Notes: generated by a model from the letters alone, not told the origin. Positions 8,078 through 15,408 are shown, counted from the first letter of the stretch. The stretch: 24,631 nucleotides of DNA from JALZAH01 sp051000755 (GCA_051000755.1 JBPCNZ010000083.1:1-24631), one strand, 5' to 3'. Numbers and translations: made by a program.

Positions 8078-10080
8078 CCGGGCCGGGGTGCGGGGGTCGG
8101 GGTGCCGTCGCTGGACGACGCCGACGGCTGGGTGTAGCGCTGAACCCCGCCGAGAAAGGCGTACAGCTCGACCCCTTCGACGGTTTCGTCCTGGTTCAGG
8201 GCCGCGGCCAGGTCGTTGACGGTGTCGCTGTTGGCGTGAAGGATGTGCCTAGCCGTCAGCTCCTGCTCGGCCAGGATGCGACGCACCTCGAGATCGAGGC
8301 GTTCGAGGGTCGGCTGGGAGACGTCACCGGCGACCAGGTAGTCGCGGCCCAAGAACACCTCGCCCGGGTTCTGCAGCACGCGGGCCCGACCAAGGCGAGG
8401 GCTCATGCCGAAACGGCCGACCATGTCCCGGGCGGTGGCGGTCGCCCGCTCGAGGTCATGCTCGGAGCCGGTCGAGGGATCGCCGAAGACGATCTCCTCG
8501 GCGGCGATGCCGGCCATGGCGATAACGATCTCTGCGTTCATGTCCCGTTGGGTGAGCACGGCGCGGTCATCGGCGGCCACCTTCAGGTGACCGAGCCCGA
8601 TGCCCCGGGCCACGATCGACACCTTGTGGATGGTGGCAGTCCGGCCCACGGCGGCAGCGACCACGGCGTGGGCCGCCTCGTGGTAGGCGACGCGGTGCTT
8701 GTCGTCGCCCGACAGGATCCGGGCGCGCAGGCGCGGGCCCCGTTGCACCCGCTCGACGGCCTCGTCCAGGTGATGGCGGTCGATCATGGTCATCCGCTCG
8801 CGCACGGCCAGCAGGGCGGACTCGTTGATGACGTTGGCCAGGTCGGCGCCGGTGAAACCGGGGGTGCGGGCGGCGACGGCGCCCAGATCGACGGCGGCGT
8901 CGGTCAGCGGTTTGGAGCCGGCATGGAGACGGAGGATCTCCATGCGGCCCTCCCGGTCCGGAAGCTCGACGGTGATGTGGCGATCAAAGCGCCCGGCCCG
9001 CAGCAAGGCCGGGTCCAAGATGTCCGGGCGGTTGGTCGCGGCCATCACCACCACTCCCTCGGTCGGTGAGAACCCATCCATCTGGACCAGCATCTCGTTG
9101 AGGGTCTGCTCCCGCTCGTCGTGACCCTGGCCCACGCCGGCCCCCCGCCTCCGGCCCACGGCGTCGAGCTCGTCGATGAAGATGATCGCCGGGGTGGCCG
9201 CCCGGGCCTGGGCGAACAGGTCACGTACCCGGGCCGCCCCCACCCCGACCAGTGACTCCACGAACTCGGATCCGGCCATGGAGAAGAACGCCGCCTCGGC
9301 TTCTCCCGCCACCGCCCGAGCCATCAGGGTCTTGCCGCAACCGGGCGGTCCGACGAGCAGAACACCCTTGGGCGGAAGCGCCCCCATCCGGGCGAACGCC
9401 GACGGGTGGCTCAGGTAGTCGCGGATCTCGGACAGCTCCACGATGGCTTCGCCCGCCCCGGCCACGTCGGCGAAGGTGATGGGGCGCCGTAGGGATCGAC
9501 GCACGTGGCGCTTGTCGCCAACCCGGCCGAAGCTCATCAGCTCGCCGGCGCCCGAGGTGTCCCGGCCGGCGACGGTCAGCAGCAGGGTGAACAACACGGC
9601 CAGGATCACCAGAGGCAGGAGGTACTGGGCCACGAAGCGCACGACGGCTTTGGTGGACTGAGCGTCCACGCTCACCTTGGCTCCGCTGTTGACCAACTGG
9701 GTCAAGAGGGTGGCGGTGGCGGCGTCGCTGCGGGGATAGGCGGTCCAGAAACCGGTCGCAGGTCCGCCGGTCTTGGGGGCGATGGTGCCCACCACCCGGG
9801 CGTCCTGGTCGAGCAACCGGGCGGTGACGACCTTGTCGGGCGTCGTGGCACACGTCCCGGTGGCGGGGGCCGGCGGGAGCGGCACCGCTGAGCAGGCGGC
9901 GGTGGCGGACAGCTGGCTGATGCCGAGCGGGCGGCCCGGCGACGGCGGGCTCAGCGAGTACAGGGCACCGCCGTAGAGCAGCGCCAGCACGATGAGGGCC
10001 TTGATCAACAGACCCGGACCGGACCAACTGAGCATGTACCGCCGGAACGCGCCGCCAGCCGCGTCCTCATTTTCGACCAT
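8074..10080 (-). CDS. ftsH: ATP-dependent zinc metalloprotease FtsH
   Basis: 668-residue membrane AAA+ protease that degrades misfolded membrane proteins and regulators. TM1 at about 20-40; an extracytoplasmic domain rich in Ala/Pro with Cys (AACSAVPLPPAPATGTCA); TM2 at about 166-188 (FVAQYLLPLVILAVLF); then the AAA module with Walker A GPPGCGKT (244-251), Walker B IIFIDELDAVG and second region of homology ATNRPDILDPALLRAGRFDR. The zinc protease site is HEAAH (H467, E468, H471). The tail ends in a Ser/Thr/Pro-rich segment. I chose ATG 10080 because a promoter lies directly upstream and the 40 codons above it are unlike FtsH. The extracytoplasmic domain seems longer and more disordered than in E. 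coli FtsH. It is followed immediately by the coupled IPT protein gene. Confidence 0.95.
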   Translation of the reverse strand: MVENEDAAGGAFRRYMLSWSGPGLLIKALIVLALLYGGALYSLSPPSPGRPLGISQLSATAACSAVPLPPAPATGTCATTPDKVVTARLLDQDARVVGTIAPKTGGPATGFWTAYPRSDAATATLLTQLVNSGAKVSVDAQSTKAVVRFVAQYLLPLVILAVLFTLLLTVAGRDTSGAGELMSFGRVGDKRHVRRSLRRPITFADVAGAGEAIVELSEIRDYLSHPSAFARMGALPPKGVLLVGPPGCGKTLMARAVAGEAEAAFFSMAGSEFVESLVGVGAARVRDLFAQARAATPAIIFIDELDAVGRRRGAGVGQGHDEREQTLNEMLVQMDGFSPTEGVVVMAATNRPDILDPALLRAGRFDRHITVELPDREGRMEILRLHAGSKPLTDAAVDLGAVAARTPGFTGADLANVINESALLAVRERMTMIDRHHLDEAVERVQRGPRLRARILSGDDKHRVAYHEAAHAVVAAAVGRTATIHKVSIVARGIGLGHLKVAADDRAVLTQRDMNAEIVIAMAGIAAEEIVFGDPSTGSEHDLERATATARDMVGRFGMSPRLGRARVLQNPGEVFLGRDYLVAGDVSQPTLERLDLEVRRILAEQELTARHILHANSDTVNDLAAALNQDETVEGVELYAFLGGVQRYTQPSASSSDGTPTPAPRPG

Positions 10081-10089
10081 GGTGGTCGA
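10073..10089. repeat. Inverted repeat over the ftsH start codon
   Basis: TCGACCA (10073-10079) and TGGTCGA (10083-10089) are perfect 7-base arms around TGG. The dyad spans the predicted transcription start and the ATG, touching the -10 box, which is where a repressor would block transcription. Part of the match follows from coding bases, so function is unproven. Confidence 0.35.
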
Positions 10090-10117
10090 TAATGACCTTG
10101 TTGGAGGCTGCTGGCAA
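10089..10117 (-). promoter_or_regulatory. Sigma70-like promoter of ftsH
   Basis: Read on the minus strand: TTGCCA (10117-10112), a 17-base spacer, CATTAT (10094-10089). The expected start of transcription falls 3-9 bases downstream, just before or at the ATG at 10080, so the message would be leaderless or nearly so, as is common in actinobacteria. Confidence 0.6.
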
Positions 10118-10158
10118 GACGCTTGTGGTTGGCGACCGGCGCGGTACGGTCCTCCAAG

Positions 10159-10170
10159 ATGCCCTATAGG
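10159..10170 (+). promoter_or_regulatory. Candidate -10 region of the radical SAM operon
   Basis: TATAGG at 10165-10170 sits in ATGCCCTATAG, a string that recurs exactly upstream of the first heptad-locus gene (14498-14508). It lies about 85 bases before the ATG at 10255. No good -35 hexamer is visible at 16-18 bases. Confidence 0.3.
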
Positions 10171-10254
10171 CTTCGCAGCGTTGGGGGGACGGCGTGACAA
10201 TCGAACCGGATCCTGACCTGACCTGTTAGTTGCCGACTGCCCTTGGAGGAGAAC

Positions 10255-11850
10255 ATGACCGAGCCCATCTCAACGCCGAGGGTCGACCGCGATGAGGTCT
10301 TTCTCGAGTACACCAAGAGCATCTGCCCGATCTGCAAGGTGGTGGTGGACGCTGAGGTCAACATTCGGGACGGGCGGGTGGTGTTGTCGAAGCGCTGCCG
10401 GGAGCACGGCCCTTTCGAGGCCCTGGTGTCCTCGGATGCGGAGGGGTACCTGGCGGCCCTGCGCTACAACAAGCCGGGCACCTACCCGTTGGCCACCCAG
10501 ACCGAGGTGGTCGACGGCTGCCCCCTGGACTGCGGGCTGTGCCCCGACCACAAGCAGCACGCCTGCCTCGGGATCCTGGAGGTCAACTCGGGCTGTAACC
10601 TGGACTGCCCGGTGTGCTTCGCCGACTCGGGTCATCAGCCCAACCACTTCACCCTGACCATGGAGCAGATCGAGGTGGCGCTGGATGCGTTCGTCGCCGC
10701 CGAGGGCGAACCCGAGGTCGTCATGTTCTCCGGGGGGGAGCCCACCATCCATCCCCAGATCCTCGACGCCATCGCCCTGGCTTACGCCAAAGGCGTCAAG
10801 AACGTCACGCTGAACACCAACGGGATCCGCCTGGCCCACGACCGCCGCTTCGTCGCCGCCCTGGCTGCGATGAGCCCCAAGCCACCGGGGATCTACCTCC
10901 AGTTCGACGGGTTGCGGCCCGACACCCATCTGGCCATGCGCGGTCGCGACCTGCGCAGCGCCAAGCAGTCGGCTCTCGACGCCTGCGCCAAGGCGGGGCT
11001 GATCGTCACCCTGGCGGCAGCGGTGGAGCAGGGCGTCAACGACGACGAGGTCGGCGACATCGTCCGCTACGGCATCGATCATCCGGCGGTGCGAGCGGTG
11101 GCATTCCAGCCTGTCACCCACGCCGGACGGCACCTGGAGTTCGACCCGATGCAACGACTCACCAACGCCGATGTGGTGGCCGGACTGGTCGACCAGTGCC
11201 CGGACTGGTTCCAAAAGACCGACTTCTTCCCCGTGCCGTGCTGCTTCCCGACGTGCCGGTCGATCACCTATCTGCTGGTGGACGGGGACCAGGTGGTGCC
11301 AATCCCCCGCCTGGTCGACCTCGACGAGCACCTCGACTATGTGACCAACCGGGCCCTGCCGGACTTCGACATACGTCATGCCTTGGAGAAGCTGTGGAGC
11401 GCATCGGCCGTGCCGGGGACCGACGTTACGGCCGCCCAGCTCGAGTGCGCGACCTGCGGGATCGACCTGCCCGACGTGCTCAGGGGCCTCGGGGACAAGG
11501 AATCCTTCAAGCAGAAGGCGTTCATGATCGTGATCCAGGACTTCCAGGATCCCTACACCCTCAACGTGAAGCAGCTGATGAAGTGCTGCGTGGAGGAGCT
11601 CACCCACGACGGCCGCCTCATTCCCTTCTGTGCGTACAACTCGGTGGGCTACCGCGAGCAGATCCGCGCCGAGCTGACCGGGACCGAGGTCGCCTCCCTG
11701 GTCCCCAACGCCAGCGCCCTGGACTCGCTGCTGCTGACGACGGCATCGGGGGCCCGCTCCGCCCCGCTGTCGGGGTCGGGGAATGGCGGCGCCGGGTCGG
11801 GGAACGGCGCCAGCCGGGACGCCACCAACGTCGGGCAGGCCTTGACGTGA
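10255..11850 (+). CDS. Radical SAM enzyme, MJ0619 / tetraether lipid synthase (Tes)-like
   Basis: 531 residues. The N-terminal zinc-ribbon-like part (ICPICKVVVDAEV ... SKRCREHGPF) leads to GCPLDCGLCPDHKQHACL, and then the radical SAM cluster motif CNLDCPVC (Cx3Cx2C) with MFSGGEPTIHP and NVTLNTNGI typical of the barrel. The C-terminal half has more metal-ligand-like Cys: PCCFPTC, LECATCG, LMKCCVEEL and IPFCAYN. This layout is that of the MJ0619/Tes group, whose characterised members join lipid chains at unactivated carbons or methylate pterin. In bacteria the substrate is unresolved. ATG 10255 has GGAGGA at 10245-10250; the longer frame would need TTG 10243. The last ~30 residues are Gly/Ser-rich. 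It is divergent from ftsH and coupled to the following methyltransferase. Confidence 0.85.
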   Translation: MTEPISTPRVDRDEVFLEYTKSICPICKVVVDAEVNIRDGRVVLSKRCREHGPFEALVSSDAEGYLAALRYNKPGTYPLATQTEVVDGCPLDCGLCPDHKQHACLGILEVNSGCNLDCPVCFADSGHQPNHFTLTMEQIEVALDAFVAAEGEPEVVMFSGGEPTIHPQILDAIALAYAKGVKNVTLNTNGIRLAHDRRFVAALAAMSPKPPGIYLQFDGLRPDTHLAMRGRDLRSAKQSALDACAKAGLIVTLAAAVEQGVNDDEVGDIVRYGIDHPAVRAVAFQPVTHAGRHLEFDPMQRLTNADVVAGLVDQCPDWFQKTDFFPVPCCFPTCRSITYLLVDGDQVVPIPRLVDLDEHLDYVTNRALPDFDIRHALEKLWSASAVPGTDVTAAQLECATCGIDLPDVLRGLGDKESFKQKAFMIVIQDFQDPYTLNVKQLMKCCVEELTHDGRLIPFCAYNSVGYREQIRAELTGTEVASLVPNASALDSLLLTTASGARSAPLSGSGNGGAGSGNGASRDATNVGQALT

Positions 11851-12647
11851 CCTCCGCCGATCCCGCTGTCATCAAGGCGTGCTGCGCCGCCGGTTACCAG
11901 TCCGATCTGGTGGCCCTGATCCTGGGCGACAGCTACCACCCCGGTGGTCCGGCCCTGACCCGGCACCTGGCCGACGCCCTCGGTGTCACCGCCGGCCAGC
12001 GGGTCCTCGACGTGGCCAGCGGACCGGGCAGCACCGCTCTTTTGCTCGCCGAGGAGTACGGAGCGACGGTTGAAGGCGTCGATCTGGGCACGGAAGCCGT
12101 CGAGGCGGCCAACCGGCTGGCCCGAGAGGCCGGCTTCGGTGGTGAAGCCGGGACCCGGGTGACCTTCCGGGTGGGGGATGCGGAGCGCCTCCCCGTTGCC
12201 GACGGGTCGGTGGACGTGGTGATCAGCGAATGTGCCCTGTGCACCTTTCCCGACAAGGCGACCGCGGTGGGGGAGATGGCGCGGGTCCTCCGCAGCGGCG
12301 GGCAGGTCGGTATCACCGATGTCACCATGGACCCCGACCGGCTCGACCCGGAACTGGCCGACCTGGCCGGTTGGATCGCCTGCCTGGCCGACGCTCGGCC
12401 CCTCGATGGCTACCGGGAGCTGATGACGGCGGCGGGCCTGTCGGTCAAGGTGACGGAACACCATGACGCGGCCCTGGAGCGCATGATCGACATGATCGAC
12501 GCCCGCATCACGGCCCTGGCCATGATCGGGACACCGGCGTTGGCCGGCGTCGACCTCGAGGCGGTCCGCCGCCGCGTTCGGGCTGCGAAGGCGGCTGTGG
12601 TCGACGGTGTCGCCGGGTACGTGCTGCTCGTGGCCGTCAGGGCCTGA
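11847..12647 (+). CDS. Class I SAM-dependent methyltransferase with conserved-looking Cys set
   Basis: 266 residues. SAM-binding motif I VLDVASGPGSTALLLA, acidic loop VEGVDLG, motif GDAERLPVADGSVDVV, then ARVLRSGGQVGITDV: the Rossmann fold of the UbiE/ArsM-like group. Cysteines sit where a thiophilic ligand could be held: C12-C13 (ACCAAGYQ), C129 and C132 (ECALCTF) and C179 (ACLADARP). ArsM arsenite methyltransferases also use a Cys triad, but the spacing here is not obviously that of ArsM. The GTG start at 11847 overlaps the radical SAM stop (GTGA), so the two enzymes probably work on one product. The final segment GVAGYVLLVAVRA is a normal family ending. The substrate is unknown. Confidence 0.82.
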   Translation: MTSADPAVIKACCAAGYQSDLVALILGDSYHPGGPALTRHLADALGVTAGQRVLDVASGPGSTALLLAEEYGATVEGVDLGTEAVEAANRLAREAGFGGEAGTRVTFRVGDAERLPVADGSVDVVISECALCTFPDKATAVGEMARVLRSGGQVGITDVTMDPDRLDPELADLAGWIACLADARPLDGYRELMTAAGLSVKVTEHHDAALERMIDMIDARITALAMIGTPALAGVDLEAVRRRVRAAKAAVVDGVAGYVLLVAVRA

Positions 12648-12663
12648 CGCCCCTCCAGTCAGG
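12643..12663. terminator. Bidirectional hairpin between convergent genes
   Basis: CCTGAC (12643-12648) and GTCAGG (12658-12663) pair around a 9-base loop, and GTCAGG also occurs at 12637-12642. The hairpin overlaps the stop codons of both convergent genes. There is no U-run, so the role is inferred from placement. Confidence 0.35.
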
Positions 12664-13423
12664 ATCCACGTCCCCGTTGCAGAGCGCGGATGGCCATGAT
12701 GGCCTGCATAGCTGCCGCTGGGCGCAGCCACACCGGCCGGGGCGGATCGATCATCCGGCCCCGGGCGAAGCTGCCGGTCGTGACCATGACCACCGGCGCC
12801 GCCCAGGCAGCGGCCGCCCCGGCGACCAGGCGGCGGTCGGGTTCATGCCGGACGGCGAACCACGCCCAGAAGGCGGCGTCAGCCAGGGAGTCGGCGTAAT
12901 GACCGAACTGCGTCGGCCCGGCTCGCCGAGCCAACATCCCATCCACCCTGTCGGAGCAGACAGCCACCACGCCCAGGACAGGGCGGTCCACGATGGCGAG
13001 GGCTGGGAGGTTGGCCCGAAGGATCGTCACCGCCGACGCCAGTCCGATGGACCGGCGGGAGCCGAGCAGCCCCAGGTGGGTGACCGCCATCACCCAGCTG
13101 AGCCTTACCCAACGGCCTCCTCGGTCCCGGACTCCTCGGCCCCGTCGGCGTCCCCGGGCCCGGGTTGCGGCTCCGAGGGCTACGTGCAGGGCGGTCAACT
13201 CGGCCACGGCGCGGGGGTGCTCCCACGCCGCCCGCCCGGATCGGGCCAGGGTCTCACCGCTGAACCGGGCCCACGCCCGCGGGCGCCATCGACCGTCGGC
13301 AAGTCCACCCAGGAGGGCGTCGGTCACAGACCGGCTCTCGGCCGCCCCCACCCGGTTGGCGGCGCTCGCGTCTTCGTTGCGTCTGTCGCTACGGCACCGG
13401 CGCCTAGACGTGTCATTTCCCAT
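12659..13423 (-). CDS. CDP-alcohol phosphatidyltransferase family protein
   Basis: 254-residue integral membrane protein with the CDP-alcohol phosphotransferase signature D158-x2-D161-G162-x2-A165-R166-x7-G174-x3-D178-x3-D182 (SDRVDGMLARRAGPTQFG). The spacer before the Gly is 7 rather than the usual 8 residues. The enzyme would transfer a phosphatidyl group from CDP-diacylglycerol (or another CDP-alcohol) to an acceptor alcohol. Hydrophobic helices flank the motif (RANLPALAIVDRPVLGVVAV; AGAAAAWAAPVVMVTTG). The N-terminal ~100 residues are Arg-rich and atypical. ATG 13423 was chosen because longer versions overlap the next plus-strand gene; a later start is possible. It converges on the methyltransferase gene with 11 bases between the stops. 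The acceptor cannot be read from the sequence. Confidence 0.78.
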   Translation of the reverse strand: MGNDTSRRRCRSDRRNEDASAANRVGAAESRSVTDALLGGLADGRWRPRAWARFSGETLARSGRAAWEHPRAVAELTALHVALGAATRARGRRRGRGVRDRGGRWVRLSWVMAVTHLGLLGSRRSIGLASAVTILRANLPALAIVDRPVLGVVAVCSDRVDGMLARRAGPTQFGHYADSLADAAFWAWFAVRHEPDRRLVAGAAAAWAAPVVMVTTGSFARGRMIDPPRPVWLRPAAAMQAIMAIRALQRGRGS

Positions 13424-13470
13424 CCCTCGGCTCTCACCCCCTAGCGTAGAACGACGGGGGGAATGCTGCC

Positions 13471-14370
13471 ATGGAACGAGAACCACAGTGGAAGAACCGA
13501 GCCGGAGTGATCCAGCGGTCTGTCGCCACCCTCGCTTTGGTGATCGCCCTGGGAGCGGTGGGAAGCACCTTCTTGTCCTTCAGCGCCCTTGGCAGTGTGG
13601 GCTGTGGGGCACCGATCCTGGGCTCGAAGGTCGAGCATCGGGCGCCCACCAGCAGCTTCCTCTACACCCGGGAGGGCCCGATCTGCACCCGCAATGGGCA
13701 CAGCCGGTTGGCCATCGCGGGCGTTGTCGCCGTCCTGGCTCTGGCCGTGGGTGTCGGCGGATGGGCCCGACCCCTGGGCCTTCCTTGGTGGCTGACCGGG
13801 GAGGATCCTCCCAGCCGGGTGCGGCGCCGGATGGAAGGCGCCGGCGAGGGTCTTCCTAGTCCTGTTGCTGGGGCGGACGACACGGCCCCGTCTTCGGTCC
13901 GGCCTCCGTCGGCGCCATTGACGGCGTCATCGAGTCCGTCGGCGTCATCGAGTCCGTCGGCGGGGGGGCAGCTACGTCCTGCGCCCGGTCGGCCGGCAAC
14001 GGCCGTGCCGCGTCCTGCCGCCAGCCGGCCGGCAACGGCTTCGCCGGATCCGGTGAAGCGAGGGCCGGCGAAGGCGGTTCGGAAGGTGGCGCCAGGGGAG
14101 GGTGGGGGACCGGCGAAGGCGGCGGCCGCGCCCGTGAAGCGAGGGGCGGCGAAGGCAGCGCCGGATCAGGGGAACTCCGACGCGGCGCCGGGTGCGAGGG
14201 CGGGTCCGGTGAAGCGGGGGGCGGCGACGGCGCCGCCGGATCCGGAGAATCCCAGTGTGGCGGAGGACTCGCCGGGGAGATGGGTCTCCTTGGGCGACAA
14301 GGCCAGCCCGGCGCCGGGCCCGGAGCCCGTCAAGCAGGCTCCCAAGGAGCCACGACGAGACGAGCGCTGA
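13471..14370 (+). CDS. Two-TM membrane protein with Lys/Pro/Ala-rich repeat tail
   Basis: 299 residues. TM1 at about 18-41 and TM2 at about 80-97. The loop between them carries two Cys (C45 in VGCGAPILG and C72 in GPICTRNG), as in many small actinobacterial membrane proteins, and could form an external disulfide. The tail (about 110-299) should then be cytoplasmic. It is low-complexity Pro/Ala/Ser with three copies of a PVKRGxAxA motif (variants PVKRGPAKA, PVKRGAAKA, PVKRGAATA), giving a basic, histone-tail-like segment that might contact nucleic acid or the membrane. ATG 13471 follows GGGGGGAA at 13455-13462. I recognise no family. A terminator-like hairpin follows, so it is probably separate from the heptad locus. 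Confidence 0.75.
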   Translation: MEREPQWKNRAGVIQRSVATLALVIALGAVGSTFLSFSALGSVGCGAPILGSKVEHRAPTSSFLYTREGPICTRNGHSRLAIAGVVAVLALAVGVGGWARPLGLPWWLTGEDPPSRVRRRMEGAGEGLPSPVAGADDTAPSSVRPPSAPLTASSSPSASSSPSAGGQLRPAPGRPATAVPRPAASRPATASPDPVKRGPAKAVRKVAPGEGGGPAKAAAAPVKRGAAKAAPDQGNSDAAPGARAGPVKRGAATAPPDPENPSVAEDSPGRWVSLGDKASPAPGPEPVKQAPKEPRRDER

Positions 14371-14422
14371 GCCGCCAACAACATCACCGCGGCGAGCGTC
14401 ATACGAGTGTCCCCCGGGCCTA

Positions 14423-14446
14423 ACGGTCAGCGATCTCCCTGACCGT
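14423..14446 (+). terminator. Terminator-like hairpin after the two-TM protein gene
   Basis: Perfect 8-base arms ACGGTCAG and CTGACCGT around an 8-base loop, 53 bases after the stop at 14370 and before the promoter of the next gene. No U-tract. Confidence 0.45.
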
Positions 14447-14497
14447 GTACGATCCGAACATCTCCACGTCACATAATGGTGGCGCACTTGGGGCGAA

Positions 14498-14508
14498 TGC
14501 CCTATAGT
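14498..14508 (+). promoter_or_regulatory. Candidate promoter (-10 TATAGT) of the first small-TM gene
   Basis: TATAGT (14503-14508) lies 32 bases before the ATG at 14541. Preceding bases ATGCCC are shared exactly with the element at 10159-10169. A TGGCGC at 14480-14485 is 17 bases upstream but is a poor -35 match. Confidence 0.4.
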
Positions 14509-14540
14509 GGCCTCCAATCCGGCGGAAGGGGGGGACCCGA

Positions 14541-14789
14541 ATGACCGGTTGGTACATTGGTGAGGCATTGACCGTCCTGTTGGTCTTGCCCGTCGTCGTG
14601 CTCCTGCTGCACCGGCTTCTCAAGCCTGTGCGAGAGATCAAGGTCCAGGTGGACGAGATCTTGGTCCAGGCTGGGGCCCTGTCCGGCAACCTCACAGCCG
14701 TCCCCAGGCTGATCAGAACGAAGCAGCTCACGGAGACCGCCTTGGGCGGCGTGGCCCGCTACGGTGCAGCCATAGAGAAGCTGCTGTGA
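14541..14789 (+). CDS. Small single-TM protein (first gene of heptad locus 1)
   Basis: 82 residues: TGWYIG, a TM helix at about 7-26, then a soluble helical segment with hydrophobics spaced for a coiled coil (REIKVQVDEILVQAGALSG), ending GVARYGAAIEKLL. It resembles the protein at 20375-20644: both have TGWYxG before the TM, similar length after it, an NLTxxP/NTLPLW-like middle and an AA..xLExxL-type end. I infer paralogy. ATG 14541 follows a GGAAGGGGGG stretch at 14524-14533. The next gene starts 40 bases on, so they are probably cotranscribed. No function known to me. Confidence 0.75.
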   Translation: MTGWYIGEALTVLLVLPVVVLLLHRLLKPVREIKVQVDEILVQAGALSGNLTAVPRLIRTKQLTETALGGVARYGAAIEKLL

Positions 14790-14829
14790 CGCCCGGGCGG
14801 GCTGATCAGGCTCGAAAAGGGGGCTCGAC

Positions 14830-15177
14830 GTGGCGGTAGGAGTGCTGGGTCTGGGAGTGGCGACATACATCGCCTTCGTCATCATCGCCATCGTGGTGTT
14901 GGTGCTGGCCGGTTACCTCATTGTCGTGGCCTTCGTCTTGATGAAGGTCAGTCGCACCCTCACGAAGGTGATCGAGGGGGTCAACGGCATCCAAGACCAG
15001 ACGACGCCCGTTGAGTACGTGCTGGCTGGCATTGCTTCTGATGTCGGCGCAATCCAAGGGGCCCTCCGGGCCTTGGTGGCGAAGGCGACGGCACCGCCGC
15101 CACCAGCCACAGCCGTGGAGAAATCGCTGCCCCGCCGACCGGTCTCACAGGGTCCCCGCAGCCGCATGCGGTCCTGA
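14830..15177 (+). CDS. Small single-TM protein with Pro/Arg-rich tail
   Basis: 115 residues from GTG 14830, with AAAAGGGGG at 14815-14823. Long N-terminal hydrophobic segment (about 6-37, perhaps two short helices), then LMKVSRTLTKVIEGVNGIQDQ and a helical part IASDVGAIQGALRALV, and a Pro/Arg-rich tail. The core has the pattern LxKxxxGVxxIxxQ...AI, loosely matching the third gene of the other set (LAKISDGVRAVAKQ). It lies between the first small gene and the heptad-repeat genes, but a strong hairpin at 15293-15320 separates it from the latter. Function unknown. Confidence 0.72.
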   Translation: MAVGVLGLGVATYIAFVIIAIVVLVLAGYLIVVAFVLMKVSRTLTKVIEGVNGIQDQTTPVEYVLAGIASDVGAIQGALRALVAKATAPPPPATAVEKSLPRRPVSQGPRSRMRS

Positions 15178-15231
15178 TCCACAGGAACGAGCTCCAGAGT
15201 ACGAGTCAAGAAGATTGCAGGGCTGAGGGCC

Positions 15232-15275
15232 GAAGACGAAGGCCCACCAGCTAGAAGACGAAGGCCCACCAGCTA
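15232..15275. repeat. Perfect 22-bp tandem duplication
   Basis: Two identical, adjacent 22-base units (15232-15253 and 15254-15275), each starting GAAGACGAAGG and ending CCAGCTA, in the 231-base spacer between the second small gene and the heptad-repeat genes. It looks like a recent slippage duplication or paired binding site; the function is unknown. Confidence 0.9.
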
Positions 15276-15292
15276 AAGGAAGCCCAGGAGAA

Positions 15293-15320
15293 CCACTCCG
15301 GCACCCAAGAGCCGGAGTGG
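15293..15320 (+). terminator. Strong hairpin between the two halves of heptad locus 1
   Basis: Perfect 10-base stem CCACTCCGGC/GCCGGAGTGG with an 8-base loop, followed within about 10 bases by GTGTTGTTGT. It sits 116 bases after the upstream stop and 89 bases before the next start, so it could end transcription or attenuate read-through into the heptad-repeat genes. Confidence 0.55.
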
Positions 15321-15408
15321 CACGCCGGGTGTTGTTGTCGATCGGACGGAAGTACCCGGGCCGGGTCCCTCGGTCGCAGGGGACGAAACTTGAAGCGAGG
15401 AGATTTTC

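Noticed and set aside
7055..8137. Plus-strand Gly/Arg-rich frame opposite the IPT gene
   Set aside because: Low-complexity complement of the Pro/Ala stalk; the minus strand has a signal peptide, two IPT domains and an anchor.
10614..11846. Long open frame running into the methyltransferase from the radical SAM gene region
   Set aside because: Only the part after the GTG at 11847 has methyltransferase motifs; upstream it is the out-of-frame shadow of the radical SAM gene, Arg/Pro/Gly-rich and without motifs.
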